Assembly (NCBI GenBank): GCA_934643825.1
Contig: CAKUCW010000042.1
Span: forward strand, 1 to 22,873
Reading direction: 5' to 3'
Source: an uncultured Clostridia bacterium
GTDB lineage: Bacteria; Bacillota; Clostridia; Christensenellales; Aristaeellaceae
DNA: 22,873 nt
Part shown: one piece after another, positions 15,301 to 22,836 of the stretch
Position numbering within the stretch: the stretch's first letter is position 1
Layout of the letters: every line of letters starts with the position of its first letter
Made by a program: the position numbers and the translations under genes
Notes under the pieces: generated by a model
What the model saw: only the letters and a program-made list of their open reading frames with translations
What the model was told of the DNA's origin: nothing
Database searches by the model: none

Positions 15301-15355
15301 GAAAAAAACCTCCTTGATTTCAAATGGGACAGTCAGTTTGCTGCTTATTTCTTTC

Positions 15356-15384
15356 ATTATAGGCGATGGAGAACAAAACAGCAA
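15356..15384 (-). promoter_or_regulatory. sigma-A promoter of the alpha-galactosidase gene
   Basis: On the minus strand TTGCTG (15384-15379) and TATAAT (15361-15356) are separated by 17 bases. The leader is about 50 bases. The end of the IS630 element lies about 18 bases upstream of the -35, so any activator site further upstream would have been displaced. Confidence 0.8.
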
Positions 15385-15415
15385 GACTGAGAAGGAGCCT
15401 AATACTATTTCTCGT

Positions 15416-16462
15416 CTAAAATATAGATAGAATCCATTTTCTGCCCGTGATGCTTTTAATGACAGCCACGGGCAGGTTTTTGATTGTAAAACATAATCTG
15501 TCGATAACAGCTTCAAGGGAGTCAAACACTTCGTTCTGGAAGCCACGCTTTCGAATTTCTTTCCAGATTTGTTCTATTGGATTCATTTCGGGTGTGTAAG
15601 GTGGAATGAAGAACAGTTCGATGTTTTCTGGAATAATAAGCTCCGTTGACTTATGCCATGCTGCTCCATCACAGATGAGCAGAATATAGTCATCCGTATA
15701 TTGCTCTGAGAGCTTTTCCAGAAAGAAATTCATGCTTGCAGTATCGCATCTCGTCATCACCCAGAAGCAGCCGTCTCCAGTTTTCGGTTCTACTGCTCCA
15801 TAGACATATCTGTATTCTCGAATATGATGGCATGGAACAGTTGACCGCACTCCCTTTCTGCACCAGCACGCTTTAGGTTTGCTGATCCGGCCAAACCCCG
15901 CTTCGTCCTGAAATAGAATTCTTACTCGTTTTGGCGAAGCCTTTTCTACAAGTTTATCGTATCGAGACTTAATTTTTTTGAGTCAGCCTGCTCTTTTTCA
16001 TCGGCTGACTTTGGATGCTTCGACCGCGGCATTTTCTTCACCCAGCCATGTCGCTTTAAAACACGATAAACATAGCTTACTGCGGTAGTTCCCCCCGATT
16101 TCTGCATTCAGTGCCTTGCGGACTTCTTCAACTGTTGTGATATGGCCTTCTTCTGCTTTTCTCTCGCATTCTTGAAGAATATCTTCTTCCTGCTGGTGGC
16201 TGAGCTTTCTGTTATGGCTAGTGTATTTATTCCTTGCAAACTCTTCGAGACCTTGTCTCTTAAAGCGCTTGACTATTTCTGAAATATACATCCAGTTCAT
16301 ATCAAGTTTCTCTGCTATTTCTTTGGATGTCTTTCCTTCGTATCGCAGTTCGATTACTCGAAGCCGACGTGCTATTCCCTTGTTTTGCGCGGCTTTCCTT
16401 GCTTTTACGACTGCTTCATATTCTTCAGTGGTTATCTCGTATTTCTTCATTTTCATCACCAC
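15416..16462 (-). pseudogene. IS630-family transposase in three frames (G-run frameshift plus A7 slippery site)
   Basis: The first part (start GTG 16462 or ATG 16456/16450) has a helix-turn-helix region, KTSKEIAEKLDMNWMYISEI, and a second helix segment to NAEIGG. At a run of six G (16091-16096) the frame is lost: the given frame continues NYRSKLC, whereas removing one G gives the expected continuation TTAVSYVYRVLKRHGW. The corrected frame then reaches AAAAAAA (15973-15979) and must shift by -1 to enter the DDE domain. The acidic triad is visible: QDEAGFG, ICDGAAWHKS and the glutamate in PEMNPIEQIWKEIRKR. The last part ends at TAG 15416. The A7 site may be programmed frameshifting, but the G-run insertion should inactivate this copy. 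Confidence 0.8.
15973..15979 (-). other. putative programmed -1 frameshift site A-AAA-AAA in transposase
   Basis: In the frame read before this point (after correction of the G-run) the codons are TCA AAA AAA TTA, so the heptamer is exactly A_AAA_AAA. A slip of one base back leads from a frame that stops at TAG 15946 into the open DDE frame. This arrangement fits ribosomal frameshifting or transcriptional slippage used by several IS families. Confidence 0.5.
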
Positions 16463-16501
16463 TTACAGTATAACACATTTGCGTTCGGGGCGCTGGATAG
16501 C

Positions 16502-16527
16502 AAAACGGCGCACCATGCAGCGCGCCG
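16502..16527 (-). terminator. terminator of the LysR-type regulator gene
   Basis: On the minus strand CGGCGCGC-TGCATG-GTGCGCCG forms an 8-bp stem with one G-T pair and is followed by TTTT. It starts 14 bases after the regulator's stop codon and lies just outside the IS630 element. Confidence 0.7.
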
Positions 16528-16540
16528 CCGACTTTGAAAT

Positions 16541-17428
16541 TCAGCCGATGCTTTCGGCGTAATATCGGGGCAGATAGTCCACCAAATGCGCGAGCGCGGC
16601 CTTGGCGTTGTCTGCGCGCCAAACGAGGTCGGTCTGCACCTGCGGTCCGTCCGCAAACGGAACGCGCACCAGATCGTCCGCGATGAAGAGCACCGGATAG
16701 AGCGAGAGCATCACGCAGGGCTGGGAGCGCAGATTGGTGACGATTTCGCGCATGGTTCGGCCGTTGCGGCTGCTGAATTGGGAGCGCTGGGCGCGGATTT
16801 GCGTCTCGTGCCAGGTTTTAATTTTGAAGGGGTCGTCGTTGCCCAGCAGGCAGAGCGTGTTTTGCAGGTCGTTCAGCGTCAGGCTTTCGCGCTCGGCCAG
16901 CGGGTGATTGCACGACATCACGCAGTATTCTGGATTGGAGAACAGCGTCGTCTGCTTCAATTCATCCTGAAAGGTAATCAACCGATGCGGCGCGACGATG
17001 GCATCCAGTTGCCGGGTGAGCAGGCGATTCACCAGCTCCGTGGACGGCGGCAGATGGGTGTCAATGTGGAACGCCGGATAGAGCGAGGAGAACGCATAGA
17101 TGGCGTGGTAAAACATCCAGTCGCCTTCAGGGAAGTAGTGCCCGAGCGTGAGGCAGCCGTTTTCGTTCCGGGCGATTTGCTTACACTCCGATACGATGCT
17201 TTGAAGCTGCTCGACGGCAGGGCGCATGCGCTCCTCAAAGCGCTGACCGGCGGGGGTGAGCGAAATGGCGCGGTAGCTGCGGATGAACAGGGAAAAGCCC
17301 AGCTCTTCTTCAAGCGCGGCGATTTGGTGGGTGACGGTGGGCTGCGTCATAAACAGCGCCTGCGCGGCGCGGGAAAAGCTCTGATATTTGGAAACCGTCA
17401 GAAAACACTCGATTTGCTTCTCGTTCAA
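16541..17428 (-). CDS. LysR-family transcriptional regulator
   Basis: The regulator has 295 residues. The N-terminal winged helix-turn-helix begins MNEKQIECFLTVSKYQSFSR and includes AAQALFMTQPTVTHQIAALE and FSLFIRSYRAISLTPAGQ, the standard LysR signature. The co-inducer domain starts near residue 90 (LTLGHYFPEGDWMF) and has the usual two halves, ending LVDYLPRYYAE. The start is TTG 17428 with GGAAGGA upstream; a longer frame to 17473 has no ribosome site. It is transcribed away from the gene of the exported glyoxalase-fold protein, with about 280 bp between them. In LysR systems this geometry usually means the regulator controls the divergent gene and itself. The ligand is unknown. Confidence 0.9.
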   Translation of the reverse strand: MNEKQIECFLTVSKYQSFSRAAQALFMTQPTVTHQIAALEEELGFSLFIRSYRAISLTPAGQRFEERMRPAVEQLQSIVSECKQIARNENGCLTLGHYFPEGDWMFYHAIYAFSSLYPAFHIDTHLPPSTELVNRLLTRQLDAIVAPHRLITFQDELKQTTLFSNPEYCVMSCNHPLAERESLTLNDLQNTLCLLGNDDPFKIKTWHETQIRAQRSQFSSRNGRTMREIVTNLRSQPCVMLSLYPVLFIADDLVRVPFADGPQVQTDLVWRADNAKAALAHLVDYLPRYYAESIG

Positions 17429-17491
17429 AGGGCATGCATCCTTCCCGAAATTCACAGACTGGCGAATGGTCAAAATACGGCATTATTTTCT

Positions 17492-17497
17492 ATTATA
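17492..17497 (-). promoter_or_regulatory. -10 element of the LysR gene
   Basis: TATAAT on the minus strand, 64 bases before the TTG start. The hexamer 17 bases upstream (GTCGCT) is a poor -35, so an activator or overlap with autoregulation is possible. Confidence 0.5.
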
Positions 17498-17533
17498 GCA
17501 TGAAATGACGATAAAGCGACGGGGTCATCACAA

Positions 17534-17548
17534 ATAATCGCAAATTAT
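17534..17548. promoter_or_regulatory. candidate LysR operator with T-N11-A
   Basis: ATAAT-CGCAA-ATTAT is a perfect 5-bp inverted repeat. Its inner T (17535) and A (17547) are separated by 11 bases, the classic LysR box. It sits between the two divergent promoters, centred about 80 bases before the presumed start of the rightward transcript. Confidence 0.6.
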
Positions 17549-17588
17549 CGAATAGAACTTTCTTATCGTGACGAATAAAAAACAAAAT

Positions 17589-17617
17589 TTGACAAAAAAG
17601 TATCGAGCACCCATAAT
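17589..17617 (+). promoter_or_regulatory. sigma-A promoter of the exported VOC protein gene
   Basis: TTGACA (17589-17594), a 17-base spacer and CATAAT (17612-17617): eleven of twelve consensus bases. The leader to ATG 17713 is about 90 bases and purine-rich. Confidence 0.8.
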
Positions 17618-17712
17618 GAGAAGTGAAACGGGGCGGAGAGACGATGGAAAACGGCCCGGGGAAACGACATGGGGGAACGACCCGAGGAATGAAAGGAAGG
17701 AAGGACCTGTTT

Positions 17713-19029
17713 ATGAAGAAGATGTTTTGGACTTTGACCTCCGCGGTGGCGCTGCTCTGCACAGCCGCCATGGCGACGGCGGAAGCGCCCGTTGCGACGG
17801 GCGAGACCGCGTGGCTGCGCGGCAAGCCGGTGGCGACCTACACCTGCGCGGGCAAGACGGTGATTCCGGTCAGCGCGCTGGGCGAATATGGTTTTGACGT
17901 GGAGAACGGCGACGCGCTGAAGATCACGGTCAACGACGCGGAGATCACCGCCGAGGGCGTACCCGCGACGGCCGGCGACACGCTCGCCGAGGTCAAGGCG
18001 GAGACGACCGCGACGCTGGACGGCCAGCCGGTCGTAGCGTACACGCTGGAGGACGGCGACGCGGTGATCGCGCTGGACGACTGCTTTGCCTACAACGCCG
18101 AGAAGCTCTCCGGCATTGATCTGATCGTCATCGGCACGAGCGATCTGGAAAAGAGCAAGGATTTCTTCGTCACCCACATGGAGCTGAACGTCGTCGCGGA
18201 AGGTACGATGGACGCGGTCTCTGTCAAGGCGCTCTACGGTCAGGAGGGCGAGGCGAAGTACGCGATGGTTATGAACAACGTGAACTCCACCAAGCTCATG
18301 CTCATCGAGTTCAGCGAGAAGACCGGCAAGACCACCCGCGAAGGCTTCCATGCGTGGGATTACGGCTACTTCGACGTGGCCTGGCGCTGCAACGATATCG
18401 ACGCGATGTATGAGGAGCTGACCGGCGCGGGCTACAGCTTCGAGTGCGAGCCGTTCAGCTACACGACCTCCTGGAGCGGCAACGCTGTCGCCGAGTGCGT
18501 CGCCTACGGTCCGGACGGCGTGCCGACGACGATGATCCTCAAGACCACGCAGGAGTTTGATACCAAGTTCTACAACATGGTGGACGCGGTGCTGGTCGTG
18601 GACGACATGGCTTCCGCTGTGGATTGGTATACCAACGTGATGGGCATGGATCTGGTCTATGACGCGCCGGTGGAGAAGGGGCTTGTCGATCGCGTGCTGG
18701 GCATCGAGGGCACCGATATCACCGTTCGCATGGGCTACTTCTACGGCTCTTACGCCAACGGTCAGGGCGCTCTGATCGAGATTCTGGATTACTCCGAGCC
18801 GGGCGTTTCCATGACCGAGCAGGGCGGTTCCGTTCCGGGCAACGGCGGCATCTTCACGCAGGCGTTCGAGACCAAGGATCTAGACAAGCTGCTGGCGCGC
18901 TGCGAGGTCTTCGGCTACAAGACCGCCAGCGAACGCACGACCGTGACCCTCGAATCCGTCGGCGAAATCGACACGGTTCTGGTCAGCGGCGTGAACGGCA
19001 CGCTCTATCAGTTCTATCAGGTGAAATAA
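17713..19029 (+). CDS. exported protein with two stalk-like repeats and two VOC (glyoxalase-like) domains
   Basis: The 438-residue protein starts MKKMFWTLTSAVALLCTAAM, followed by ATA-EA: a signal peptide cleaved after about residue 23. Two related segments follow. AWLRGKPVATYTCAGKTVIP (33-52) and TLDGQPVVAYTLEDGDAVIA (101-120) resemble the small beta 'stalk' repeats of copper-amine-oxidase-N-like domains. Two vicinal-oxygen-chelate domains then span about 133-275 (IDLIVIGTSDLEKSKDFFVT) and 288-436 (DAVLVVDDMASAVDWYTNVM). The histidine that normally starts the metal site in the first strand is absent in both, so metal binding is doubtful and a binding role is as likely as catalysis. GGAAGGA lies about seven bases before ATG 17713; the longer frame to 17623 is leader. 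It is probably regulated by the divergent LysR. Exact function unknown. Confidence 0.85.
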   Translation: MKKMFWTLTSAVALLCTAAMATAEAPVATGETAWLRGKPVATYTCAGKTVIPVSALGEYGFDVENGDALKITVNDAEITAEGVPATAGDTLAEVKAETTATLDGQPVVAYTLEDGDAVIALDDCFAYNAEKLSGIDLIVIGTSDLEKSKDFFVTHMELNVVAEGTMDAVSVKALYGQEGEAKYAMVMNNVNSTKLMLIEFSEKTGKTTREGFHAWDYGYFDVAWRCNDIDAMYEELTGAGYSFECEPFSYTTSWSGNAVAECVAYGPDGVPTTMILKTTQEFDTKFYNMVDAVLVVDDMASAVDWYTNVMGMDLVYDAPVEKGLVDRVLGIEGTDITVRMGYFYGSYANGQGALIEILDYSEPGVSMTEQGGSVPGNGGIFTQAFETKDLDKLLARCEVFGYKTASERTTVTLESVGEIDTVLVSGVNGTLYQFYQVK

Positions 19030-19045
19030 GGCATTATCCATTCGG

Positions 19046-19078
19046 GCGGAGAGGCGCGGCAGCCTCTCCGCTCTTTTG
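19046..19078 (+). terminator. intrinsic terminator after the VOC protein gene
   Basis: GCGGAGAGGC (19046-19055) pairs perfectly with GCCTCTCCGC (19062-19071) around a 6-base loop, followed by TCTTTTG. It separates this gene from the nucleoside-type transporter. Confidence 0.85.
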
Positions 19079-19139
19079 ACGTATGGAAAACGGCGCAAAA
19101 CCGCCCGCGAAATGCCCTCTGGCAAAAAGCAAAAAGCTT

Positions 19140-19168
19140 TTGCAAAATCGCACAAAATACGCTATAAT
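19140..19168 (+). promoter_or_regulatory. sigma-A promoter of the nucleoside-type ABC importer
   Basis: TTGCAA (19140-19145) and TATAAT (19163-19168) with a 17-base spacer, about 35 bases before the start codon. A fresh promoter here shows that the ATPase gene is the first gene of its operon. Confidence 0.8.
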
Positions 19169-19205
19169 AAAATGTATACAGAATTCGCAAAAAGGAGCGA
19201 TTGCT

Positions 19206-20735
19206 TTGAGCGAGTATATTATTGAGATGCTGCACATTACCAAGGAGTTCCCGGGAATTGTTGCCAACGATGACATCACCTTGCAGCTTAGAAAGGGAGA
19301 AATCCACGCGCTGCTTGGCGAAAACGGCGCGGGCAAATCCACCTTGATGAGCGTACTCTTTGGCATGTATCAGCCTGAAAAGGGTGAGATTCGCAAAAAC
19401 GGCGAGGTCGTCCAGATCAAAGACCCGAATGATGCCAATGCGCTGGGTATCGGCATGGTGCATCAGCACTTTAAGCTGGTCGAGGTTTTTTCTGTGCTGG
19501 ATAACATCATCCTCGGCGTTGAGCCGACGGTGACGCCGTTTGGCTTTCTGCAAAAAGCGCAGGCACGACAGAAGGTTATGGAGCTGAGCGAGCGTTACGG
19601 GCTGAAGGTTGATCCGGATGCACTCGTGGAGGATATCACGGTCGGCATGCAGCAGAGGACGGAAATCCTCAAGATGCTGTATCGTGACAACGAGGTTTTG
19701 ATTTTTGACGAGCCGACCGCCGTTCTGACGCCGCAGGAAATCGATGAGCTGATGAAGATCATGAAGGAGCTGACGAAAGAAGGCAAGTCCATTCTCTTTA
19801 TCACGCATAAGCTCGACGAGATCAAGGCTGTTGCCGACCGCTGCACCGTTTTGCGCAAGGGCAAGTACATCGGCACGGTGGATGTAGCGACAACCAGCAA
19901 GGAAGAGCTGAGCGAGATGATGGTTGGGCGCAAGGTTCAGCTTGTCATGGAAAAGACGCCGGTTCAGCCGGGCGAAAGCGTGTTGACGGTTCAGAACCTG
20001 ACGGTTAAGAGCAAGAAGCACGACAAGCCGCTGGTCAATAACGTTTCCTTTAACGTTCGCAGGGGCGAAATTGTCTGTATCGCGGGCATTGACGGCAACG
20101 GACAGAGCGAACTGGTCTATGCGCTGACCGGATTGATGAAACCGGACAGCGGCAAGATTTTCCTGAATAATCAGGATATCACGCATATGTCGGTTCGAAA
20201 ACGCAATGAAGCGGGTTTGAGCCATATTCCGGAGGATCGTCATAAGCACGGCTTGGTGCTGGATTACACGCTGGAAAACAACCTTGTGCTCAAGCGATAT
20301 TTCCATCCGGAGTTTTCCAAGCGGGGCTTTTTGCAGTTTGGCGAAATTCGCGAATATGCCGATGAGCTGATCGATCGGTTTGACGTGCGAAGCGGACAGG
20401 GCGCCATCACCAAAGCACGCAGCATGTCCGGCGGCAACCAGCAGAAGGCGATTATTGCGCGTGAAATCGACCTGAGCAACGATCTGCTCATCGCGGTACA
20501 GCCGACGCGAGGACTGGATGTCGGCGCAATCGAGTACATTCGCAAAGCGCTGCTTGCGCAGAGGGATGCCGGCAAGGCAGTTCTGCTTGTTTCGCTGGAG
20601 CTGGACGAAGTGCTGGAGGTGCCGGATCGCATTCTGGTGATGTACGAAGGATCGATCGTCGGCGAGCTGGATCCGCGCTATACGACCGCGAAGGAACTGG
20701 GTCTGTATATGGCGGGCGCTCAGCGCAACGTATAA
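19206..20735 (+). CDS. nucleoside-type ABC importer ATPase with two NBDs (NupO/YufO-like)
   Basis: The 509-residue protein carries two ATPase modules, as in the sugar/nucleoside importers of the RbsA-NupO group. NBD1 has Walker A GENGAGKST (38-46), Gln87 in HQHFK, a weak signature TVGMQQRTEIL, Walker B VLIFDEPTAVL and switch His201. NBD2 has IAGIDGNGQSEL in place of Walker A, with Gln for the essential Lys. It also has MSGGNQQKAIIAREI as a good signature, and AVQPTRGLDVGA, which lacks the catalytic Glu. A degenerate second site is normal for this family and means one active ATPase site per protein. The start is TTG 19206, eight bases after AAGGAG; the longer frame to 19083 overlaps the promoter. 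It works with the two permeases downstream. Purine nucleosides are the likely cargo; no binding protein is in the window. Confidence 0.9.
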   Translation: MSEYIIEMLHITKEFPGIVANDDITLQLRKGEIHALLGENGAGKSTLMSVLFGMYQPEKGEIRKNGEVVQIKDPNDANALGIGMVHQHFKLVEVFSVLDNIILGVEPTVTPFGFLQKAQARQKVMELSERYGLKVDPDALVEDITVGMQQRTEILKMLYRDNEVLIFDEPTAVLTPQEIDELMKIMKELTKEGKSILFITHKLDEIKAVADRCTVLRKGKYIGTVDVATTSKEELSEMMVGRKVQLVMEKTPVQPGESVLTVQNLTVKSKKHDKPLVNNVSFNVRRGEIVCIAGIDGNGQSELVYALTGLMKPDSGKIFLNNQDITHMSVRKRNEAGLSHIPEDRHKHGLVLDYTLENNLVLKRYFHPEFSKRGFLQFGEIREYADELIDRFDVRSGQGAITKARSMSGGNQQKAIIAREIDLSNDLLIAVQPTRGLDVGAIEYIRKALLAQRDAGKAVLLVSLELDEVLEVPDRILVMYEGSIVGELDPRYTTAKELGLYMAGAQRNV

Positions 20736-20753
20736 GAAAAGGGGGAAAGCCAA

Positions 20754-21893
20754 ATGGACAAAAAGAAAGAATCGCTGGGCAGCCGTCTGGCGGGTTCCGA
20801 AGCGTTTCTGTCGGTGGCGGCCTCGCTGATCTGTATTGTCATCGGTCTGCTGCTGGGCGTTGTCGTGCTGGCAATCATCAATGCCGAACATGCGATCGGC
20901 GATGGTCTGCTGGTGATTTTGAAGAGCGGTTTCAAGAGCCCGCGCAACATGGGCACCGTGCTGGCGAATGCCGCGCCGCTCATCATGACCGGTCTTTCGG
21001 TTGGTTTCGCGTTTAAAACGGGTCTGTTCAATATCGGTGCGGCAGGGCAGTATACGCTTGGTGCGTTCGGTGCGCTGTATTGCGCGATTGTATTGCAGCT
21101 TCCGTGGTATCTGTGCCTGCTGGCAGCGATGGTTTTCGGCGCAGTATGGGGCGCGATACCGGGTATTTTCAAGGCATATCTGAACATCAACGAAGTTATC
21201 ACCGCCATCATGTTCAACTGGATCGGTCTGTACATGGTCAACGACATCATGTATGGCAAGGGCAAAAGCCCGATGTACGATCTGTCCTCGACCAAGACAT
21301 ACAGCCTGCGCAAGGTTGCACCTCAGGCGATGATTCCCGACTGCGGCATGAGCAACCTGTTCGGCAAGCTGCAGTCTGTCACCATCGCGATTTTCATCGC
21401 AGTGGTATTTGCGATTGTGGTCTACATTATCCTGAACAAAACGGCGTTCGGTTATGAACTTCGCGCCTGCGGCTTCAATAAGAATGCGGCGCGTTATGCG
21501 GGCATCAATGAAAAGCGCAACATCATTCTGTCGATGATGATTGCCGGTGCGCTGGCGGGCGTCGGCGCCGGTCTGTATTATCTTTCGACCGTCGCGGAGT
21601 GGAATCCGCAGATTTCCACCGCACTTCCGGCAATGGGCTTCAACGGCATCAGTACGGCGCTGCTTGCCTGCTCGAATCCGATCGGCACGATTTTCTCCTC
21701 GCTGTTTATTTCCTATATTACGGTCGGCGGCACGAAGCTCTCGACGCAGTATTACAGCAAGGAAATCGCCGATGTCATTACCGCGCTGATCATTTATCTT
21801 TGCGCATTCTCGCTGCTGTTCAAGAATAAGATCCGCGCAATGCTTTCCGGAAAGGCGAAGCGCGTTTCCGTTGGGAAGGGAGGGAACGCCTGA
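20754..21893 (+). CDS. nucleoside-type ABC importer permease 1 (NupP/YufP-like)
   Basis: The 379-residue membrane protein belongs to the BPD_transp_2 (branched-chain/ribose/nucleoside) permease family. The N-terminal helix is around residues 20-42. LSVGFAFKTGLFNIGAAGQY (84-103) is the conserved segment of this subfamily. FNWIGLYMVND and FGYELRACGFNKNAARYAGI precede the ATPase-contacting loop, and KRNIILSMMIAGALAGVGAG follows it. The NWIG-type motif and length fit NupP better than NupQ. AGGGGGA lies nine bases upstream of ATG 20754, 18 bp after the ATPase stop. Its stop overlaps the next start by one base (TGATG), so the pair is translated together. Confidence 0.9.
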   Translation: MDKKKESLGSRLAGSEAFLSVAASLICIVIGLLLGVVVLAIINAEHAIGDGLLVILKSGFKSPRNMGTVLANAAPLIMTGLSVGFAFKTGLFNIGAAGQYTLGAFGALYCAIVLQLPWYLCLLAAMVFGAVWGAIPGIFKAYLNINEVITAIMFNWIGLYMVNDIMYGKGKSPMYDLSSTKTYSLRKVAPQAMIPDCGMSNLFGKLQSVTIAIFIAVVFAIVVYIILNKTAFGYELRACGFNKNAARYAGINEKRNIILSMMIAGALAGVGAGLYYLSTVAEWNPQISTALPAMGFNGISTALLACSNPIGTIFSSLFISYITVGGTKLSTQYYSKEIADVITALIIYLCAFSLLFKNKIRAMLSGKAKRVSVGKGGNA

Positions 21894-22813
21894 TGTTTCT
21901 TCTGCTGAAATACACGCTCCTGTATACGGTTGTTTTGATGATGGTTGCGCTGGGCGGCATGTTTTCCGAGCGCAGCGGCATCATCAACATCGCGCTGGAG
22001 GGCATCATGGTCATTGGCGGTCTGATTGGCGTTATTGCGATTCAGATGATGCCTGCTGGTTCGAGTGCGTTCTCCATTGTGTTGGTTTCCATTCTCGCGG
22101 CGGGCATAGCGGGCATGATTTATGCGGCGCTGTTGGCGTTTGCTTCCATCAACCTGAATGCAGACCAAACGATCGGCGGTACGGCGCTGAACCTGCTGGC
22201 TACCGCGCTGGCGATGGTTATCGCGAAGGGCGTCAATCATTCCGCGTCCGCCAAGCTGGATTACAGCAACCGTGCGTTTATCTACGAATTCGGCCCGCTG
22301 ACGGTGAACGTATTCCTTTTTGTCGGCATTGTGGCGCTGATTCTGTCGTACATTGTGCTGTATAAGACGCGGCTTGGTCTGCGTCTGCGGGCGTGCGGCG
22401 AGCATCCGCAGGCAGCGGACAGCGTGGGTATCAATGTTTACAAGATGCGTTATATTGGCGTGTTGATCTCCGGCGTACTGGGCGGCATCGGCGGCATGGC
22501 ATACATCATTCCGTCGGTTTCCAGCTGGAACTTTGAGGTTGGCGTTTCCGGTGCGGGCTTCCTCGCGCTGGCAGTCATGATTTTCGGACAGTGGAAGCCG
22601 TTCCGAATCTTCTTTGCGGCGGTCTTCTTCGCGCTGTTCAAGTCCTTGGCGAACATCGCAAGCTCGATTCCGTTCCTGGCGGGTCTGGGTTGGACGCAGA
22701 ACATGTACAACATGATTCCGTTCATTGCGTCGATGGTTATTCTGGCGTTTACGAGCAAAAAATCCCGCGCACCGAAGGCGGAGGGCATTCCGTACGACAA
22801 GGGCTCGAGATAA
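21893..22813 (+). CDS. nucleoside-type ABC importer permease 2 (NupQ/YufQ-like)
   Basis: The 306-residue partner permease of the same BPD_transp_2 family begins LLLKYTLLYTVVLMMVALGG. It carries GMFSERSGIINIALEGIMVI (21-40), the strongly conserved substrate-path segment of NupQ-type subunits. NLNADQTIGGTALNLLATAL (85-104) is the second hallmark. RLGLRLRACGEHPQAADSVG is the coupling loop before the last helices. The C-terminus KSRAPKAEGIPYDKGSR is polar. GGGAGGG is its ribosome site and lies inside the end of the first permease gene. With the upstream ATPase and permease it forms the membrane part of the importer. Genes for nucleoside cleavage or the lipoprotein would be expected to the right of the window. 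Confidence 0.9.
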   Translation: MFLLLKYTLLYTVVLMMVALGGMFSERSGIINIALEGIMVIGGLIGVIAIQMMPAGSSAFSIVLVSILAAGIAGMIYAALLAFASINLNADQTIGGTALNLLATALAMVIAKGVNHSASAKLDYSNRAFIYEFGPLTVNVFLFVGIVALILSYIVLYKTRLGLRLRACGEHPQAADSVGINVYKMRYIGVLISGVLGGIGGMAYIIPSVSSWNFEVGVSGAGFLALAVMIFGQWKPFRIFFAAVFFALFKSLANIASSIPFLAGLGWTQNMYNMIPFIASMVILAFTSKKSRAPKAEGIPYDKGSR

Positions 22814-22836
22814 CGCGGAGGACGGAGGGGGGAACG

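Larger units (their letters stand above)
15402..16471 (-). mobile_element. IS630-family insertion sequence, frameshifted copy
   Basis: The element is about 1.07 kb and contains one transposase in broken frames. The ends are imperfect inverted repeats beginning ATACT-A/G-T: 15402-15408 on the left, and 16471-16465 read inward on the right. Nine of the first fourteen bases match by eye. IS630 elements insert at TA. A TA lies directly outside the left end (15400-15401); on the right the sequence is ambiguous by one base (TATAA). The exact ends are therefore uncertain by one or two bases. Base composition is visibly more AT-rich than the flanking genes, consistent with recent arrival. Confidence 0.8.

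Noticed and set aside
16586..17503. 305-codon plus-strand frame opposite the LysR gene
   Set aside because: Antisense to a regulator with a clear LysR signature; no start signal or family motif.
19017..20891. 624-codon open frame on the minus strand opposite the NupO-like ATPase
   Set aside because: No family motif, crosses the terminator and promoter of the plus-strand genes, and its composition is that of a shadow frame.
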